Below, piece by piece: positions 1-9,046 of a DNA stretch of 64,000 bases. Under the pieces are notes generated by a model that was given only the letters and a program-made list of their open reading frames with translations, had not been told where the DNA came from and ran no database searches. Position 1 is the first letter of the stretch. Each line of letters starts with the position of its first letter. This stretch comes from Legionella drozanskii LLAP-1 (lineage in GTDB: Bacteria; Pseudomonadota; Gammaproteobacteria; Legionellales; Legionellaceae): NCBI RefSeq assembly GCF_001467585.1, contig NZ_LNXY01000027.1:692620-756619 (forward strand). Reading direction: 5' to 3'. The translations under genes and the position numbers were made by a program.

Positions 1-309
1 GTAGATTGAGCTTTCTTTATCTTTCAAAGTGGCAGCTCTTGATGCACAGCAAGCCGATATAGCTCCTGCTCTCTGGCTCTAATTTTGACTGCAACTCTAA
101 GTATCCTCGCTATTAGCTCTAAGATTGAGATACAATAAATTTCCTGGTATCTCAAATCCATGATATAATTGATCAAAAATCAACCATACTGAATTAGGTA
201 TGACTGCCGATAACCTTGTTTATAACTCCCTAAATCGTCATCTCGCACAGAGCTTAGGATAAAAAAACTGATGGTAATCTATTAACAAATATTTATAAGG
301 AAAAATAAC
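1..309. other. AT-rich intergenic leader of rhlE
   Basis: No gene is supported here. An imperfect hairpin lies at 125-155, with TTGAGATAC pairing with GTATCTCAA. A TATAAT hexamer at 164-169 has no convincing -35 partner. The last bases before rhlE carry an AAGGA ribosome-binding site at about 299. The gene to the left of the window edge cannot be identified. Confidence 0.4.
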
Positions 310-1557
310 ATGAGTTTTGCATTATTGGGTTTAATAGACCCCCTACTCCGTGCCGTTAGCGAATTAGGCTATCTTGAGCCCTCACCCATTCAAAAACAGG
401 CGATCCCTGCGATCTTAAGTGGTAAGGATGTGCTGGCCTCAGCTCAGACGGGAACAGGCAAAACAGCTGGTTTTGTCTTGCCTATTTTACAAAAATTAAT
501 AGATAAACCCCGTTCAAAAAATAACCGAACTAGGGTTTTGATAGTTACCCCAACACGCGAATTAGCTGCTCAAGTTCATGAAAGTATTGTTCAATATGGA
601 CGCCATTTGTCGCTACGCTCCGCTGTAGTTTTTGGTGGAGTAAAAATCAATCCACAAATGATGAAATTGCGTGGTGGCGTAGAGCTATTAGTAGCAACAC
701 CTGGACGATTATTGGATTTACACCAACAACGAGCTATCCAATTTGATGAAGTAGACACCATGGTATTAGATGAAGCAGACCGTATGCTTGATATGGGTTT
801 TATTCATGACATAAAGCGCATTATTAAACTACTGCCTGCAAATCGCCAAAATCTCATGTTTTCTGCTACCTTTTCTGAAGAAATACGTTCCCTTGTGAAA
901 GGTATATTAAAGGAACCTATAGCCATTGACGTAGCACCACGCAATACAACTGCAGCTGCCGTAAAACAGATAGTTCATCCCGTGGATAAAAGCCGCAAAT
1001 CAGATTTATTAAGCCATTTAATCCATAAAAATAAATTGGGACAAACACTGGTGTTTTCTCGAACCAAACATGGAGCAAACAAATTAGTTAAACAATTAGC
1101 TCAAGACCACATCCATGCCGCAGCTATTCATGGCAATAAATCACAATCACAACGCACCAAGGTTCTGGCTGAATTTAAATCTGGGGAGTTACATATTTTA
1201 GTTGCAACAGATATTGCAGCCCGTGGTATTGATATTGATCAACTACCTTGTGTTATCAATTTTGATCTTCCTCAGGTTGCCGAAGACTATGTACATCGCA
1301 TTGGCCGTACAGGCCGAGCTGGCGCTTCGGGAGAGGCAATTTCTTTAGTGAGTGCTGATGAAGTGCAGCAATTACATGCAATAGAGCGATTGATTAAGCA
1401 TAAATTAAATCGAGTTGAAATTGAAGACTTTGAACCCAATCACAATCTCCCTCATAGTGCATCGCCCACTCAAACTAAAAAATCCTTTCCTCACAAAAAT
1501 AGAACAGCCGTCGTTGCGAAAAAAGCTCAGAAACAACGGTTCGGCAAGCCTGCTTAA
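310..1557 (+). CDS. rhlE: DEAD-box ATP-dependent RNA helicase, RhlE type
   Basis: This is a superfamily 2 RNA helicase that remodels RNA duplexes using ATP, as RhlE does in ribosome assembly and RNA decay. The motifs appear in order: the Q motif ([10 protein letters not shown]), Walker A (AQTGTGKT), [12 protein letters not shown] as LDEAD, SAT, ARGIDI and [10 protein letters not shown]. The core takes up about the first 365 residues. The remaining ~50 residues are a Lys/Gln-rich basic tail, as expected for RNA binding in RhlE relatives. The ATG is preceded by AAGGA at a normal distance. It stands alone, and a hairpin terminator follows about 160 bases downstream. RhlE is the best subfamily match, but other DEAD proteins of this length exist. 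Confidence 0.85.
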   Translation: MSFALLGLIDPLLRAVSELGYLEPSPIQKQAIPAILSGKDVLASAQTGTGKTAGFVLPILQKLIDKPRSKNNRTRVLIVTPTRELAAQVHESIVQYGRHLSLRSAVVFGGVKINPQMMKLRGGVELLVATPGRLLDLHQQRAIQFDEVDTMVLDEADRMLDMGFIHDIKRIIKLLPANRQNLMFSATFSEEIRSLVKGILKEPIAIDVAPRNTTAAAVKQIVHPVDKSRKSDLLSHLIHKNKLGQTLVFSRTKHGANKLVKQLAQDHIHAAAIHGNKSQSQRTKVLAEFKSGELHILVATDIAARGIDIDQLPCVINFDLPQVAEDYVHRIGRTGRAGASGEAISLVSADEVQQLHAIERLIKHKLNRVEIEDFEPNHNLPHSASPTQTKKSFPHKNRTAVVAKKAQKQRFGKPA

Positions 1558-2012
1558 GGGGTAGGCTTGAATCTTGGATAGCGTTTTGATTTGAGTGTAG
1601 ATTGCGTGAAAATGGTGCTGATAAAACGCATTTAAACGCAAACTGTGAACAACTATATACACTCTGGCGTGAACGCTTACTAATAGACAAGTTGTTGTAT
1701 AGAGTACCATTTCGCCTGGCCCCTCTTTCCATTCCCGGAAGAGGGGTTTTATAGTTGGGCTTAACCTAGCTTTGACCTCTCAGTTTGAGAAAGTTTTTCT
1801 AGTGTAGATTGATAACCCTTTGTATTTAATTGACTCAATCAATATTTCTTTAAACGCTCGATTGTTTATCGCAATCTATAATAATTCTGGTATAAATTTC
1901 TCTGTTAAAGACTCCACTTAGAACTAGCTTCATCCTAGCTATTTTTTTGTTTTAATTTTTTTGCGTGCTATATGCGCTATAGTATACAAAACCTGATTTA
2001 AAAGAGATTTCC
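1558..2012. other. 455-bp intergenic region with a terminator and possible small RNA
   Basis: No protein gene is supported. The region holds one hairpin terminator near 1720-1750 and then about 260 bases of AT-rich sequence leading to the DUF4169 gene. The distance from rhlE to the hairpin is long for a simple 3' UTR, so a short non-coding RNA ending at the hairpin is possible but unproven. Confidence 0.35.
1720..1750 (+). terminator. Rho-independent terminator downstream of rhlE
   Basis: CCCCTCTT...CC pairs with GGAAGAGGGG, with one bulged base. The stem is GC-rich and is followed at once by TTTTA. It would end rhlE transcripts or a small RNA encoded just upstream. Confidence 0.7.
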
Positions 2013-2198
2013 ATGGTAGAGATTATTAATCTTAATAAAAAAAGAAAGGCTAAAATTCGTTTGGAGAAAGAAAAAAAAGCTTCCGAAAATCGTATTAAAT
2101 TCGGAAGGACAAAACAAGAAAAGCAGGTAGAGAAACAAAAGAATGAACACAATGAACAACATCTCGATGGACACAAGTTGGATAAAAAAGAGGAATAA
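2013..2198 (+). CDS. DUF4169 family small basic protein
   Basis: This 61-residue protein is rich in Lys, Arg and Glu. It starts MVEIINLNKKRKAK and has a central ENRIKFGRTKQEK segment and a late LDGHKLD motif. Order and spacing match DUF4169, a family I know mainly from alphaproteobacteria, whose members read roughly VNLR..RK...AENR..(F/H)GRTK...LDGHRLD. The function is unknown; the charged, probably helical composition suggests a nucleic-acid or protein-binding role, but that is inference. An AGAG ribosome-binding site sits about 6 bases before the ATG. It lies alone, convergent with fusA across a shared hairpin. Confidence 0.75.
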   Translation: MVEIINLNKKRKAKIRLEKEKKASENRIKFGRTKQEKQVEKQKNEHNEQHLDGHKLDKKEE

Positions 2199-2307
2199 AG
2201 GAAGACTTATTTTGAGCTTTAATAATCGAATGGTGTTTTCAAAGTATAAAAGACTGTTTAACCGTTTTACAAATTATTTTTAAGGTTTGCTTGAGCTGAT
2301 TGTTATC

Positions 2308-2350
2308 TTTTAAAAGCTCCATCAGAATAAACGGACGGAGCTTTTTAAAA
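2308..2350. terminator. Bidirectional terminator between the DUF4169 gene and fusA
   Basis: TTTTAAAAGCTCC (2308-2320) pairs with GGAGCTTTTTAAAA (2337-2350) around a 16-base loop. T-rich flanks on both strands let it serve both convergent genes. Confidence 0.7.
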
Positions 2351-2360
2351 GTTGACTATC

Positions 2361-4451
2361 TTACTTAGCAGCTGCGGCTTTCTTTTCTTTTTCTTTGGCA
2401 ATCACTGCTTCAGCTACACTGGCTGGACAAGGAGAATAGTGAGAGAACTCCATTGAGAATTGACCACGTCCAGAGGTAAGGGTACGCAAGGTAGAGATGT
2501 AACCAAACATTTCTGAAAGAGGAACATCGGCTTTAATGCGGACACCTGCTGCACTAGGCTCCTGGCCTGAGATCATGCCGCGACGACGGTTCAAATCACC
2601 AATCACATTCCCTACATCTTCTTCTGTACTATAAACGTCAACCTTCATAATTGGCTCAAGCAATTGTGGGCCAGCTTTTGGTATTGATTGACGAAAAGCC
2701 CCTTTTGCAGCAATTTCAAACGCAATTGCTGAAGAGTCAACGGCATGGTAACCACCATCGGTGAGGTTAACCACAACGTCCAATACAGGGAAACCTGCTA
2801 AAGTACCTGTGCCCATCATTGAGCGAAAACCTTTCTCAATTGCTGGGAAGAATTCTTTAGGGACATTTCCACCCACGACGGATGTAAGGAAAGTGAAGCC
2901 TGTGTTTGGTTCGCCTGGTTGAATAGTGTAGTCAATTTTACCGTATTGACCAGCACCACCTGATTGTTTCTTGTGGGTATAGCTGTCTTGAATAGATTTG
3001 GTAATGGTTTCGCGATAAGCAACCTGTGGTTGGCCTACAATTAATTCAACGTCGTAAGTACGTTTCAGAATATCCACTTTAATATCAAGATGTAATTCAC
3101 CCATACCACGAAGAATGGTTTCACCTGAATCTTCATCAGTTTCAACTCTAAACGTTGGATCTTCTGCAACCATTTTACCAATAGCAATACTCATTTTTTC
3201 AGTAGAGCCCTTATCTTTTGGCGCGACTGCAATAGAGATAACTGGCTCAGGGAAAACCATCGCTTCAAGTGTACACTCGTGATTAGGACTGCAAAGGGTG
3301 TGGCCGGTGCGAACGTTTTTCATACCTACGATAGCTATAATGTCGCCTGCTTCAGCACTATGTAATTCATTACGTTCATTTGCTTGCATCTCAACCATAC
3401 GGCCGACACGTTCAGTTTTACCGGTAAAGGAGTTAAGAATAGTATCCCCTTTATTTAGTTTTCCTGAATAGATGCGTATGAATGTTAGCGCACCAAAACG
3501 GTCATCCATAATTTTAAATGCCAAGGCGCGAAATGGCTCATCAGGAGAAACGATAGCGAATTGACCGTTTGGCTCACCTTCAGCATCGGTCAAAGGCTGT
3601 GGATTAACCTCATGGGGAGCAGGCAAATAGTCAACTACTGCATCTAATAATAGCTGCATCCCTTTGTTTTTAAAGGCCGAACCGCAATAAGTTGGGAAAA
3701 AGGCTAATTCAAGCGTTCCTTTACGGATACAACGCTTAATGTCTTCTATTGAAGGCTCTTCTCCTTCTAAATAAGCCATTAGCAAATCATCATCCATCTC
3801 AAGCGCTGTTTCAATTAATTGTGCGCGATACGTTTCAACGTCGTCATGCATATCGGCTGGTACGTCAGTAACCGTGTAATTTTCTGGCTGACCAGTTTCG
3901 TCCCAAACATAAGCTTTACGGGTTAATAAATCGACAACACCTACGAAACTATCTTCAAAGCCGATGGGCAAAGTCATGATTAAAGGATTTGCACCCAATA
4001 CTTTTTTAATTTGCTCAGTTACTTTCAAGAAGTTCGCGCCGATACGGTCAAGCTTGTTGACGAAAATCAAACGAGATACTTTTGAATTGTTCGCATAGCG
4101 CCAGTTAGTTTCTGACTGAGGCTCAACACCGCCAGAACCACAGAATACCCCGATGCCGCCATCGAGTACCTTCAGTGAACGATATACCTCTACAGTGAAG
4201 TCAACGTGGCCTGGAGTATCGATTACGTTGAAGCGAGTACCTTTCCAGAAACAGCTCACCGCTGCTGATTGAATGGTAATACCGCGCTCCGCTTCCTGTT
4301 CCATAAAGTCGGTTGTTGATTCACCTTCGTGAACCTCACCCATTTTGTGGATTCTACCGGTGAGCTTAAGAATACGTTCGGTAGTGGTGGTTTTTCCGGC
4401 ATCTACGTGAGCAAAGATACCAATATTTCTGTACAAGTTTAAGTCAGCCAT
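2361..4451 (-). CDS. fusA: Elongation factor G, second-type (FusA2-like)
   Basis: This is a translational GTPase for ribosome translocation or recycling. At 696 residues it has the full EF-G length. G motifs near the N-terminus are AHVDAGKTT (G1), DTPGHVDF (G3) and NKLD (G4), the last differing from the NKMD of most bacterial EF-Gs. Domains II-V follow, including GGNVPKEFF and [10 protein letters not shown] near the C-terminus. It is not beside rpsL-rpsG-tufA, where the main fusA sits, and its N-terminus ([15 protein letters not shown]) resembles the additional EF-G seen in many gammaproteobacteria. A separate str-operon copy is therefore likely elsewhere. The tail is Lys/Ala-rich. Whether it works in elongation, recycling or stress cannot be decided from sequence. 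Confidence 0.85.
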   Translation of the reverse strand: MADLNLYRNIGIFAHVDAGKTTTTERILKLTGRIHKMGEVHEGESTTDFMEQEAERGITIQSAAVSCFWKGTRFNVIDTPGHVDFTVEVYRSLKVLDGGIGVFCGSGGVEPQSETNWRYANNSKVSRLIFVNKLDRIGANFLKVTEQIKKVLGANPLIMTLPIGFEDSFVGVVDLLTRKAYVWDETGQPENYTVTDVPADMHDDVETYRAQLIETALEMDDDLLMAYLEGEEPSIEDIKRCIRKGTLELAFFPTYCGSAFKNKGMQLLLDAVVDYLPAPHEVNPQPLTDAEGEPNGQFAIVSPDEPFRALAFKIMDDRFGALTFIRIYSGKLNKGDTILNSFTGKTERVGRMVEMQANERNELHSAEAGDIIAIVGMKNVRTGHTLCSPNHECTLEAMVFPEPVISIAVAPKDKGSTEKMSIAIGKMVAEDPTFRVETDEDSGETILRGMGELHLDIKVDILKRTYDVELIVGQPQVAYRETITKSIQDSYTHKKQSGGAGQYGKIDYTIQPGEPNTGFTFLTSVVGGNVPKEFFPAIEKGFRSMMGTGTLAGFPVLDVVVNLTDGGYHAVDSSAIAFEIAAKGAFRQSIPKAGPQLLEPIMKVDVYSTEEDVGNVIGDLNRRRGMISGQEPSAAGVRIKADVPLSEMFGYISTLRTLTSGRGQFSMEFSHYSPCPASVAEAVIAKEKEKKAAAAK

Positions 4452-4492
4452 AGCACTCTTCTAAAATTCAAATGAATAAAAAATTGTCACAT

Positions 4493-4520
4493 ATTATACA
4501 GTATTTTAATCGGATTTGCA
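4493..4520 (-). promoter_or_regulatory. Candidate promoter of fusA
   Basis: On the minus strand a perfect TATAAT (plus-strand ATTATA, 4493-4498) lies about 42 bases before the fusA start. The -35 region (TGCAAA at a 16-base spacing) is a poor match, so only the -10 box is convincing. Confidence 0.3.
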
Positions 4521-4739
4521 GCAAAACTTATGCGATTAATCTTTTTTTATATTATTTCGTTTATTAGTTTACTGCTAAACAATAAAATATAGTCAATTTT
4601 ACGCCTTTTTAGTTCCTTTTTAAACATATAGACAACTATTGATCGCTTTTAAATTCTTATTATTAAAATAATATTGACCATTCACAATCGTATCAACAAA
4701 CCGATAAAATTTAGCTCACTACTTCATTTTGATTGGGTA

Positions 4740-4745
4740 TATAAT
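4740..4745 (+). promoter_or_regulatory. Candidate -10 box for gpmI
   Basis: TATAAT lies 26 bases before the gpmI ATG, which would give a short leader that includes the AGAG ribosome-binding site. The -35 element is weak, so this is a tentative assignment. Confidence 0.4.
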
Positions 4746-4770
4746 CAAACTTTTTATTCAAGAGAATAGT

Positions 4771-6318
4771 ATGCGTAAAAATACACCCCTCGTCTTAATG
4801 ATTCTTGACGGCTGGGGTTACCGTAAAGAAAATGAGCATAACGCAATTTCTGCGGCCCATACTCCTCAATGGGATGAATGGTGGGCAACTCGCCCGCATA
4901 TTTTACTCTCAGCTTCAGGACCTCAGGTCGGTTTACCAGATGAGCAAATGGGAAATTCTGAAGTGGGTCATATGCACATTGGCGCAGGCCGCATTATTAA
5001 TCAAGATTTTACCCGTATTAATGCAGCCATTACTCAGGATGAATTTAATCACAATGCCGTTTTGGTTCAGATGATTGAGGACATGAAAGCAAGTGGCAAA
5101 GTCCTTCATGTGATGGGCTTGTTCTCTCCTGGTGGCGTTCATAGCCATGAAAATCATTTATTTGCCTTTCTTGCCCTCTGTGCGAAACTGGCATTCAATC
5201 GAGTTTGCCTGCATTTATTCCTCGATGGCCGCGATACGCCACCGCAAAGTGCCTTAGACAGCTTTGCCCGGCTTGAAAAGCAACTGGAGCTTTATCCCGT
5301 AGCCTCAGTTACATCAATTAGCGGTCGTTATTTTGCGATGGATCGTGATCAACACTGGGAGAGAATAGCGCCTGTTTATCATTTATTAACGGAAGGTAAA
5401 AGTAGTTATCATTTTGATACCGCAGAAGAAGCAATTCGATCTTTTTACGCAGAAAAGAAATTCGATGAATTCATTCCACCAACTCTGATTGGTAAAAGCC
5501 AAAGCATTGAAGATGGCGATTCTCTCTTCTTTTTCAATTTCCGTGCTGACCGTGCTCGCCAATTAACCAAAGCCTTTATTGACAAAAACTTCAATAGTTT
5601 TATTCAGTCAAGACAACCTTCTCTTGCTCATTTCGTCAGCATGACGCAATATGCAAAAAGTTTAGACACTGAATCAGCCTTCCCTACTATGAACTTAAAC
5701 AATACCTTGGGCGAAGTGATTGCGGCCAATGGATTAAGCCAATTACGTATTGCTGAAACAGAAAAATATGCTCATGTAACTTTTTTCTTCAATGGCGGCT
5801 CAGAACAAGTTTTCCCCAATGAAGATCGAATTCTTGTTCCCTCGCCCCGGGTTGCTACTTATGATTTACTTCCCGAAATGAGTGCACCAGAACTGACGCG
5901 TGCACTAGTAGACGCCATTCATAGTGAAGCTTATGATGTCATTATTTGTAATTATGCAAACGCAGATATGGTTGGCCATAGCGGTGATTTTAATGCAACG
6001 ATAAAAGCCATTGAGTGTTTAGATCAATGCATGCATGAGGTATGGGAAGCTTTAGTAGATACGGGAGGCGCTTTGTTAATTACTGCTGATCATGGCAATG
6101 CGGAATCAATGTATGATGAAACAACTAATCAAGCCCATACTGCTCATACTTGTCAACCAGTTCCCTTGCTTTTTGTAGGTGGCGATTGGCAATTTAACAA
6201 ATCCAAGGGAAACTTAATCGATATTGCCCCTACTATTTTGGCTTTATTAGGTATTCAGCCGCCCGATGAAATGACAGGCAGCGTATTATTGGCAGAAACT
6301 CATGATCTCCCGAATTAG
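4771..6318 (+). CDS. gpmI: 2,3-bisphosphoglycerate-independent phosphoglycerate mutase
   Basis: It interconverts 3- and 2-phosphoglycerate in glycolysis and gluconeogenesis using two Mn ions and a phosphoserine intermediate. The N-terminal metal site (LMILDGWGYR) and the catalytic serine in QMGNSEVGH (about residue 63) are present. So are GRYFAMDRD, the FFNFRADRARQ segment and the late metal ligands in NADMVGHSG and TADHGNAE. The ATG at 4771 is chosen because the conserved MRKNTPLVLMILDG begins there and an AGAG site precedes it; an upstream in-frame ATG at 4729 adds an unconserved leader overlapping the -10 box. It gives 515 residues, typical for the family. The end overlaps the EnvC-like gene by 17 bases, implying co-transcription. 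Confidence 0.95.
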   Translation: MRKNTPLVLMILDGWGYRKENEHNAISAAHTPQWDEWWATRPHILLSASGPQVGLPDEQMGNSEVGHMHIGAGRIINQDFTRINAAITQDEFNHNAVLVQMIEDMKASGKVLHVMGLFSPGGVHSHENHLFAFLALCAKLAFNRVCLHLFLDGRDTPPQSALDSFARLEKQLELYPVASVTSISGRYFAMDRDQHWERIAPVYHLLTEGKSSYHFDTAEEAIRSFYAEKKFDEFIPPTLIGKSQSIEDGDSLFFFNFRADRARQLTKAFIDKNFNSFIQSRQPSLAHFVSMTQYAKSLDTESAFPTMNLNNTLGEVIAANGLSQLRIAETEKYAHVTFFFNGGSEQVFPNEDRILVPSPRVATYDLLPEMSAPELTRALVDAIHSEAYDVIICNYANADMVGHSGDFNATIKAIECLDQCMHEVWEALVDTGGALLITADHGNAESMYDETTNQAHTAHTCQPVPLLFVGGDWQFNKSKGNLIDIAPTILALLGIQPPDEMTGSVLLAETHDLPN

Positions 6319-7465
6319 GCAATGGTTAAGTTCTAACAAAAACTTGAAATTTCTGGGAAGAACACCTCATCTAGAGATGCTGCTTGTCATTGGTCTTTTT
6401 CTATTTGCTCCCCTTTGTTCTTGGTCTGAAAACTCCTCAGTCAATCAAACTAAGAGTAAACTGAGACAACTTGATGAACAAATTGGTAAACTCAGGCAAA
6501 CCTTAACCTCCGCAAACGATCGACGCGGTCTATTAAATAAAGAACTTGCTGGTACAGAAAAACAAATAGGTGAAGGAGTCCATCTGCTGCGTAACATTCA
6601 GCAAGGTATGAATTCAAAACAACAAAAAATCAATACTCTCCAGCAGCATGTGAATGATTTAAATAACCAACTGCACGCTCAACAGCAATTACTCTCTGAA
6701 CATATTCGCACTCGCTATAAAATGGGTGAATATCAACCCTTAAAATGGTTACTTAGCCAAGATGATCCTTACTCCATTAGCCGCCTGCTTACTTTTCATC
6801 AATATTTAGTACGATCGCGGCAAAACATTATTGATCAAATTGATTCGACTAAACGCAATCTGACGCTCAATCAAGAAACCTTAAAAGATGAATTGAATAG
6901 TCAACGTCAACTACAACAGCAACTCAACAAGCATCAACAAGAACTTGAGCAAAATAAAAATTATCATCAGGCCGTTATTCAAACACTTAATAATGAGATT
7001 CAAACTAAACAATTGACTTTGTCTGAATACGAACGAAACAAAAAGAATTTATCGCAACTCCTTAAAACTTTGGCTCAACAGAGTATTACCCAAGTTAAGC
7101 AACCCTTTACTCAGATGCGCAAAAAGTTGCCTAGGCCGGTTCGTGTTGAAGCCTTACAAAAAATGAACCAGGGAGTGACATTTTTTGCCGGAGAAGGAAC
7201 ATCTGTAACCGCCGTTTATCCAGGCAAAGTTGTTTTTAGCGATTGGCTAAACGGCTATGGATTATTAATAATTCTTGATCATGGTCAGGGCTTCATGACT
7301 TTGTATGCTCATAATCAATCGTTATTTAAACATAAAGGCGCAACCGTCCTTCAGGGAGAACAAATTGCTACAGTCGGCCACAGCGGCGGATTGAAGCAAA
7401 ACGGACTATACTTCGAAGTGAGACATCGTGGCAAAGCAATCCCTCCGCTAGATTGGTTAACTTAA
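6302..7465 (+). CDS. EnvC-like murein hydrolase activator with a degenerate LytM domain
   Basis: This periplasmic protein probably activates N-acetylmuramyl-L-alanine amidases at the division site, as EnvC does. A hydrophobic signal segment (about residues 26-40) is followed by a long Gln/Lys-rich coiled coil (about 48-260). A C-terminal LytM/M23 domain (about 290-387) ends in LYFEVRHRGKAIPP. The zinc ligands of active M23 peptidases are not where expected: the HxxxD position reads GVTFFAGEG, and the last motif is EVRHRG instead of HxH. That fits a regulatory, non-hydrolytic EnvC. The start overlaps gpmI by 17 bases; an internal ATG at 6377 directly before the hydrophobic core is an alternative. 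gpmI-envC-ctpA is a common gammaproteobacterial order. Confidence 0.85.
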   Translation: MISRIRQWLSSNKNLKFLGRTPHLEMLLVIGLFLFAPLCSWSENSSVNQTKSKLRQLDEQIGKLRQTLTSANDRRGLLNKELAGTEKQIGEGVHLLRNIQQGMNSKQQKINTLQQHVNDLNNQLHAQQQLLSEHIRTRYKMGEYQPLKWLLSQDDPYSISRLLTFHQYLVRSRQNIIDQIDSTKRNLTLNQETLKDELNSQRQLQQQLNKHQQELEQNKNYHQAVIQTLNNEIQTKQLTLSEYERNKKNLSQLLKTLAQQSITQVKQPFTQMRKKLPRPVRVEALQKMNQGVTFFAGEGTSVTAVYPGKVVFSDWLNGYGLLIILDHGQGFMTLYAHNQSLFKHKGATVLQGEQIATVGHSGGLKQNGLYFEVRHRGKAIPPLDWLT

Positions 7466-7563
7466 GATTGCCCCTGGCACTTATATTGCAATATAGAAAA
7501 CACGATACCGGAAAAAGCTGGCCCGCCTAAGCAGCGTCGCCAAACTTAGCCAAGGAGAATAGT

Positions 7564-8889
7564 ATGCACAAGAGACGGTTTTATGTTGGGGCCATGGCAA
7601 CAATAGTTACTACAGCCTTAATTTTTCCGGCGCAAGCATTTCCTGCCGAGGATCAAAGTGGAACAAAACAAATTCCTATGGAAGATGTACAACGTTTCTC
7701 CAATGCGATTGGCGAAATTAAAAAATATTACGTTAAACCCGTCGATGATAAAGAATTATTTGATAACGCTATTCGCGGTATGTTGAGTGGACTAGACCCT
7801 CATTCTACTTACCTGGACGAAGATTCCTTTAAGGAATTACAAACTTCAACTTCTGGTGAATTTGGTGGCCTTGGTATCGAAGTCACTATGGAAGATGGCG
7901 TCGTCAAAGTGGTTACTCCTTTAGTTGACACCCCTGCTTTCAAAGCAGGTATTAAAGCAGGTGATTACATCATCAAACTGGGTCCTAAATCGGTGCAAGG
8001 AATCAGCTTAAAAGATGCTGTTGAATTAATGCGCGGCAAAGAAGGTACTACTCTTGATCTAACAATCCTACGTAAGGGTCAAAATAAACCGCTTATTTTT
8101 TCTCTAGTACGTGAAAAAATTATGATTAAGAGTGTTAAAAGTAAAATGCTCGATGATGGTTATGGCTATGTTCGCCTCACTCAATTCCAGGCGATGACAG
8201 GTCAAGACATGGAAAAAGCAATTGCCCAACTTAAACAACAATCGGGTGGTAATTTAAAAGGACTGATTCTGGACTTAAGAAATAACCCAGGCGGACTTTT
8301 AGATTCTGCAATTCAAGTGTCTGACTCATTCCTCGCTAATGATAAAGATGGTAAACCAGAAATGATTGTTTATACGCAAGGACGTCTGCCGGGCTCAAAA
8401 TTTACTGCCCTAACGACGAACTCTAATGATATTTTAAACAAAGCACCGATGGTCGTACTGATTAATAACGGCTCCGCTTCTGCTTCTGAAATCGTTGCTG
8501 GTGCGCTGAAGGATAATAAACGAGCGGTCATCCTTGGAACACAAAGTTTTGGTAAAGGTTCAGTACAAACTGTGCTACCACTTGATGAGAAACGGGGAAT
8601 TAAGTTAACAACGGCTCTGTACTATACCCCATCCGGCACTTCAATCCAGGCTAAAGGTATTACTCCTGATATCGTCGTGGAGGAAATTGATGTACCTAAA
8701 GCTGCGCCTAAAACAGATGCCTTTGCCGGTTTCAGCGAAGCAGATTTGAGTGGCCACTTAATGAATAAAAGCGAAGAGCAAGCAACAAGTAATAATACAA
8801 TAAAAGATGACGACACTTTATTGCATGAAGACTATCAATTGTATGCCGCTCTTACGATTCTAAAAGGTTTATCCGTCGCTCACCGATAA
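7564..8889 (+). CDS. ctpA: C-terminal processing protease, S41 family
   Basis: This is an exported serine protease that trims or degrades envelope proteins and can control murein hydrolases in the periplasm. It has a signal peptide (about residues 1-26, ending ...AQAFPAE) and an N-terminal helical segment. A PDZ domain follows at about 97-180 (GGLGIEV, AGIKAGDYI), then the catalytic S41 core. The SASASE motif (residues 304-309) holds the nucleophile, and the FGKGSVQ lysine is K331. Its 441 residues match short CtpA proteins and not the long Prc. An AAGGAG ribosome-binding site lies just upstream. Its position after the EnvC-like gene suggests a shared role in peptidoglycan remodelling. A strong terminator follows. 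Confidence 0.92.
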   Translation: MHKRRFYVGAMATIVTTALIFPAQAFPAEDQSGTKQIPMEDVQRFSNAIGEIKKYYVKPVDDKELFDNAIRGMLSGLDPHSTYLDEDSFKELQTSTSGEFGGLGIEVTMEDGVVKVVTPLVDTPAFKAGIKAGDYIIKLGPKSVQGISLKDAVELMRGKEGTTLDLTILRKGQNKPLIFSLVREKIMIKSVKSKMLDDGYGYVRLTQFQAMTGQDMEKAIAQLKQQSGGNLKGLILDLRNNPGGLLDSAIQVSDSFLANDKDGKPEMIVYTQGRLPGSKFTALTTNSNDILNKAPMVVLINNGSASASEIVAGALKDNKRAVILGTQSFGKGSVQTVLPLDEKRGIKLTTALYYTPSGTSIQAKGITPDIVVEEIDVPKAAPKTDAFAGFSEADLSGHLMNKSEEQATSNNTIKDDDTLLHEDYQLYAALTILKGLSVAHR

Positions 8890-8894
8890 TCAAT

Positions 8895-8969
8895 CACCCT
8901 CCATAAACTGCACACTATCTCCTCGGAATTGGGGAGATAGTGTGAAGGACAAAGGAGGGTGTTTTTTTT
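8895..8969 (+). terminator. Two-tier Rho-independent terminator after ctpA
   Basis: An inner perfect 12-bp stem, CACACTATCTCC (8911-8922) with GGAGATAGTGTG (8933-8944), sits inside an outer 8-bp stem. The outer stem pairs CACCCTCC (8895-8902) with GGAGGGTG (8954-8961) and is followed directly by eight Ts. It closes the gpmI-envC-ctpA operon. Confidence 0.9.
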
Positions 8970-9046
8970 ACTCTAAAACCATTCTTGTTTGTTGACATGA
9001 ATTATTTATGAGATAATTGCCATCCAACCAATCTCCCTGTGCTTTT

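Larger units (their letters stand above)
4452..4770. other. Divergent AT-rich promoter region between fusA and gpmI
   Basis: This 319-base region is free of genes and very AT-rich. It must contain the promoters of both divergent genes; candidate -10 boxes are listed separately. No riboswitch-like structure was recognised. Confidence 0.5.

Noticed and set aside
1405..1732. Minus-strand frames over the rhlE end and its downstream region
   Set aside because: They are shadows of rhlE codons and cross its terminator; no start signal.
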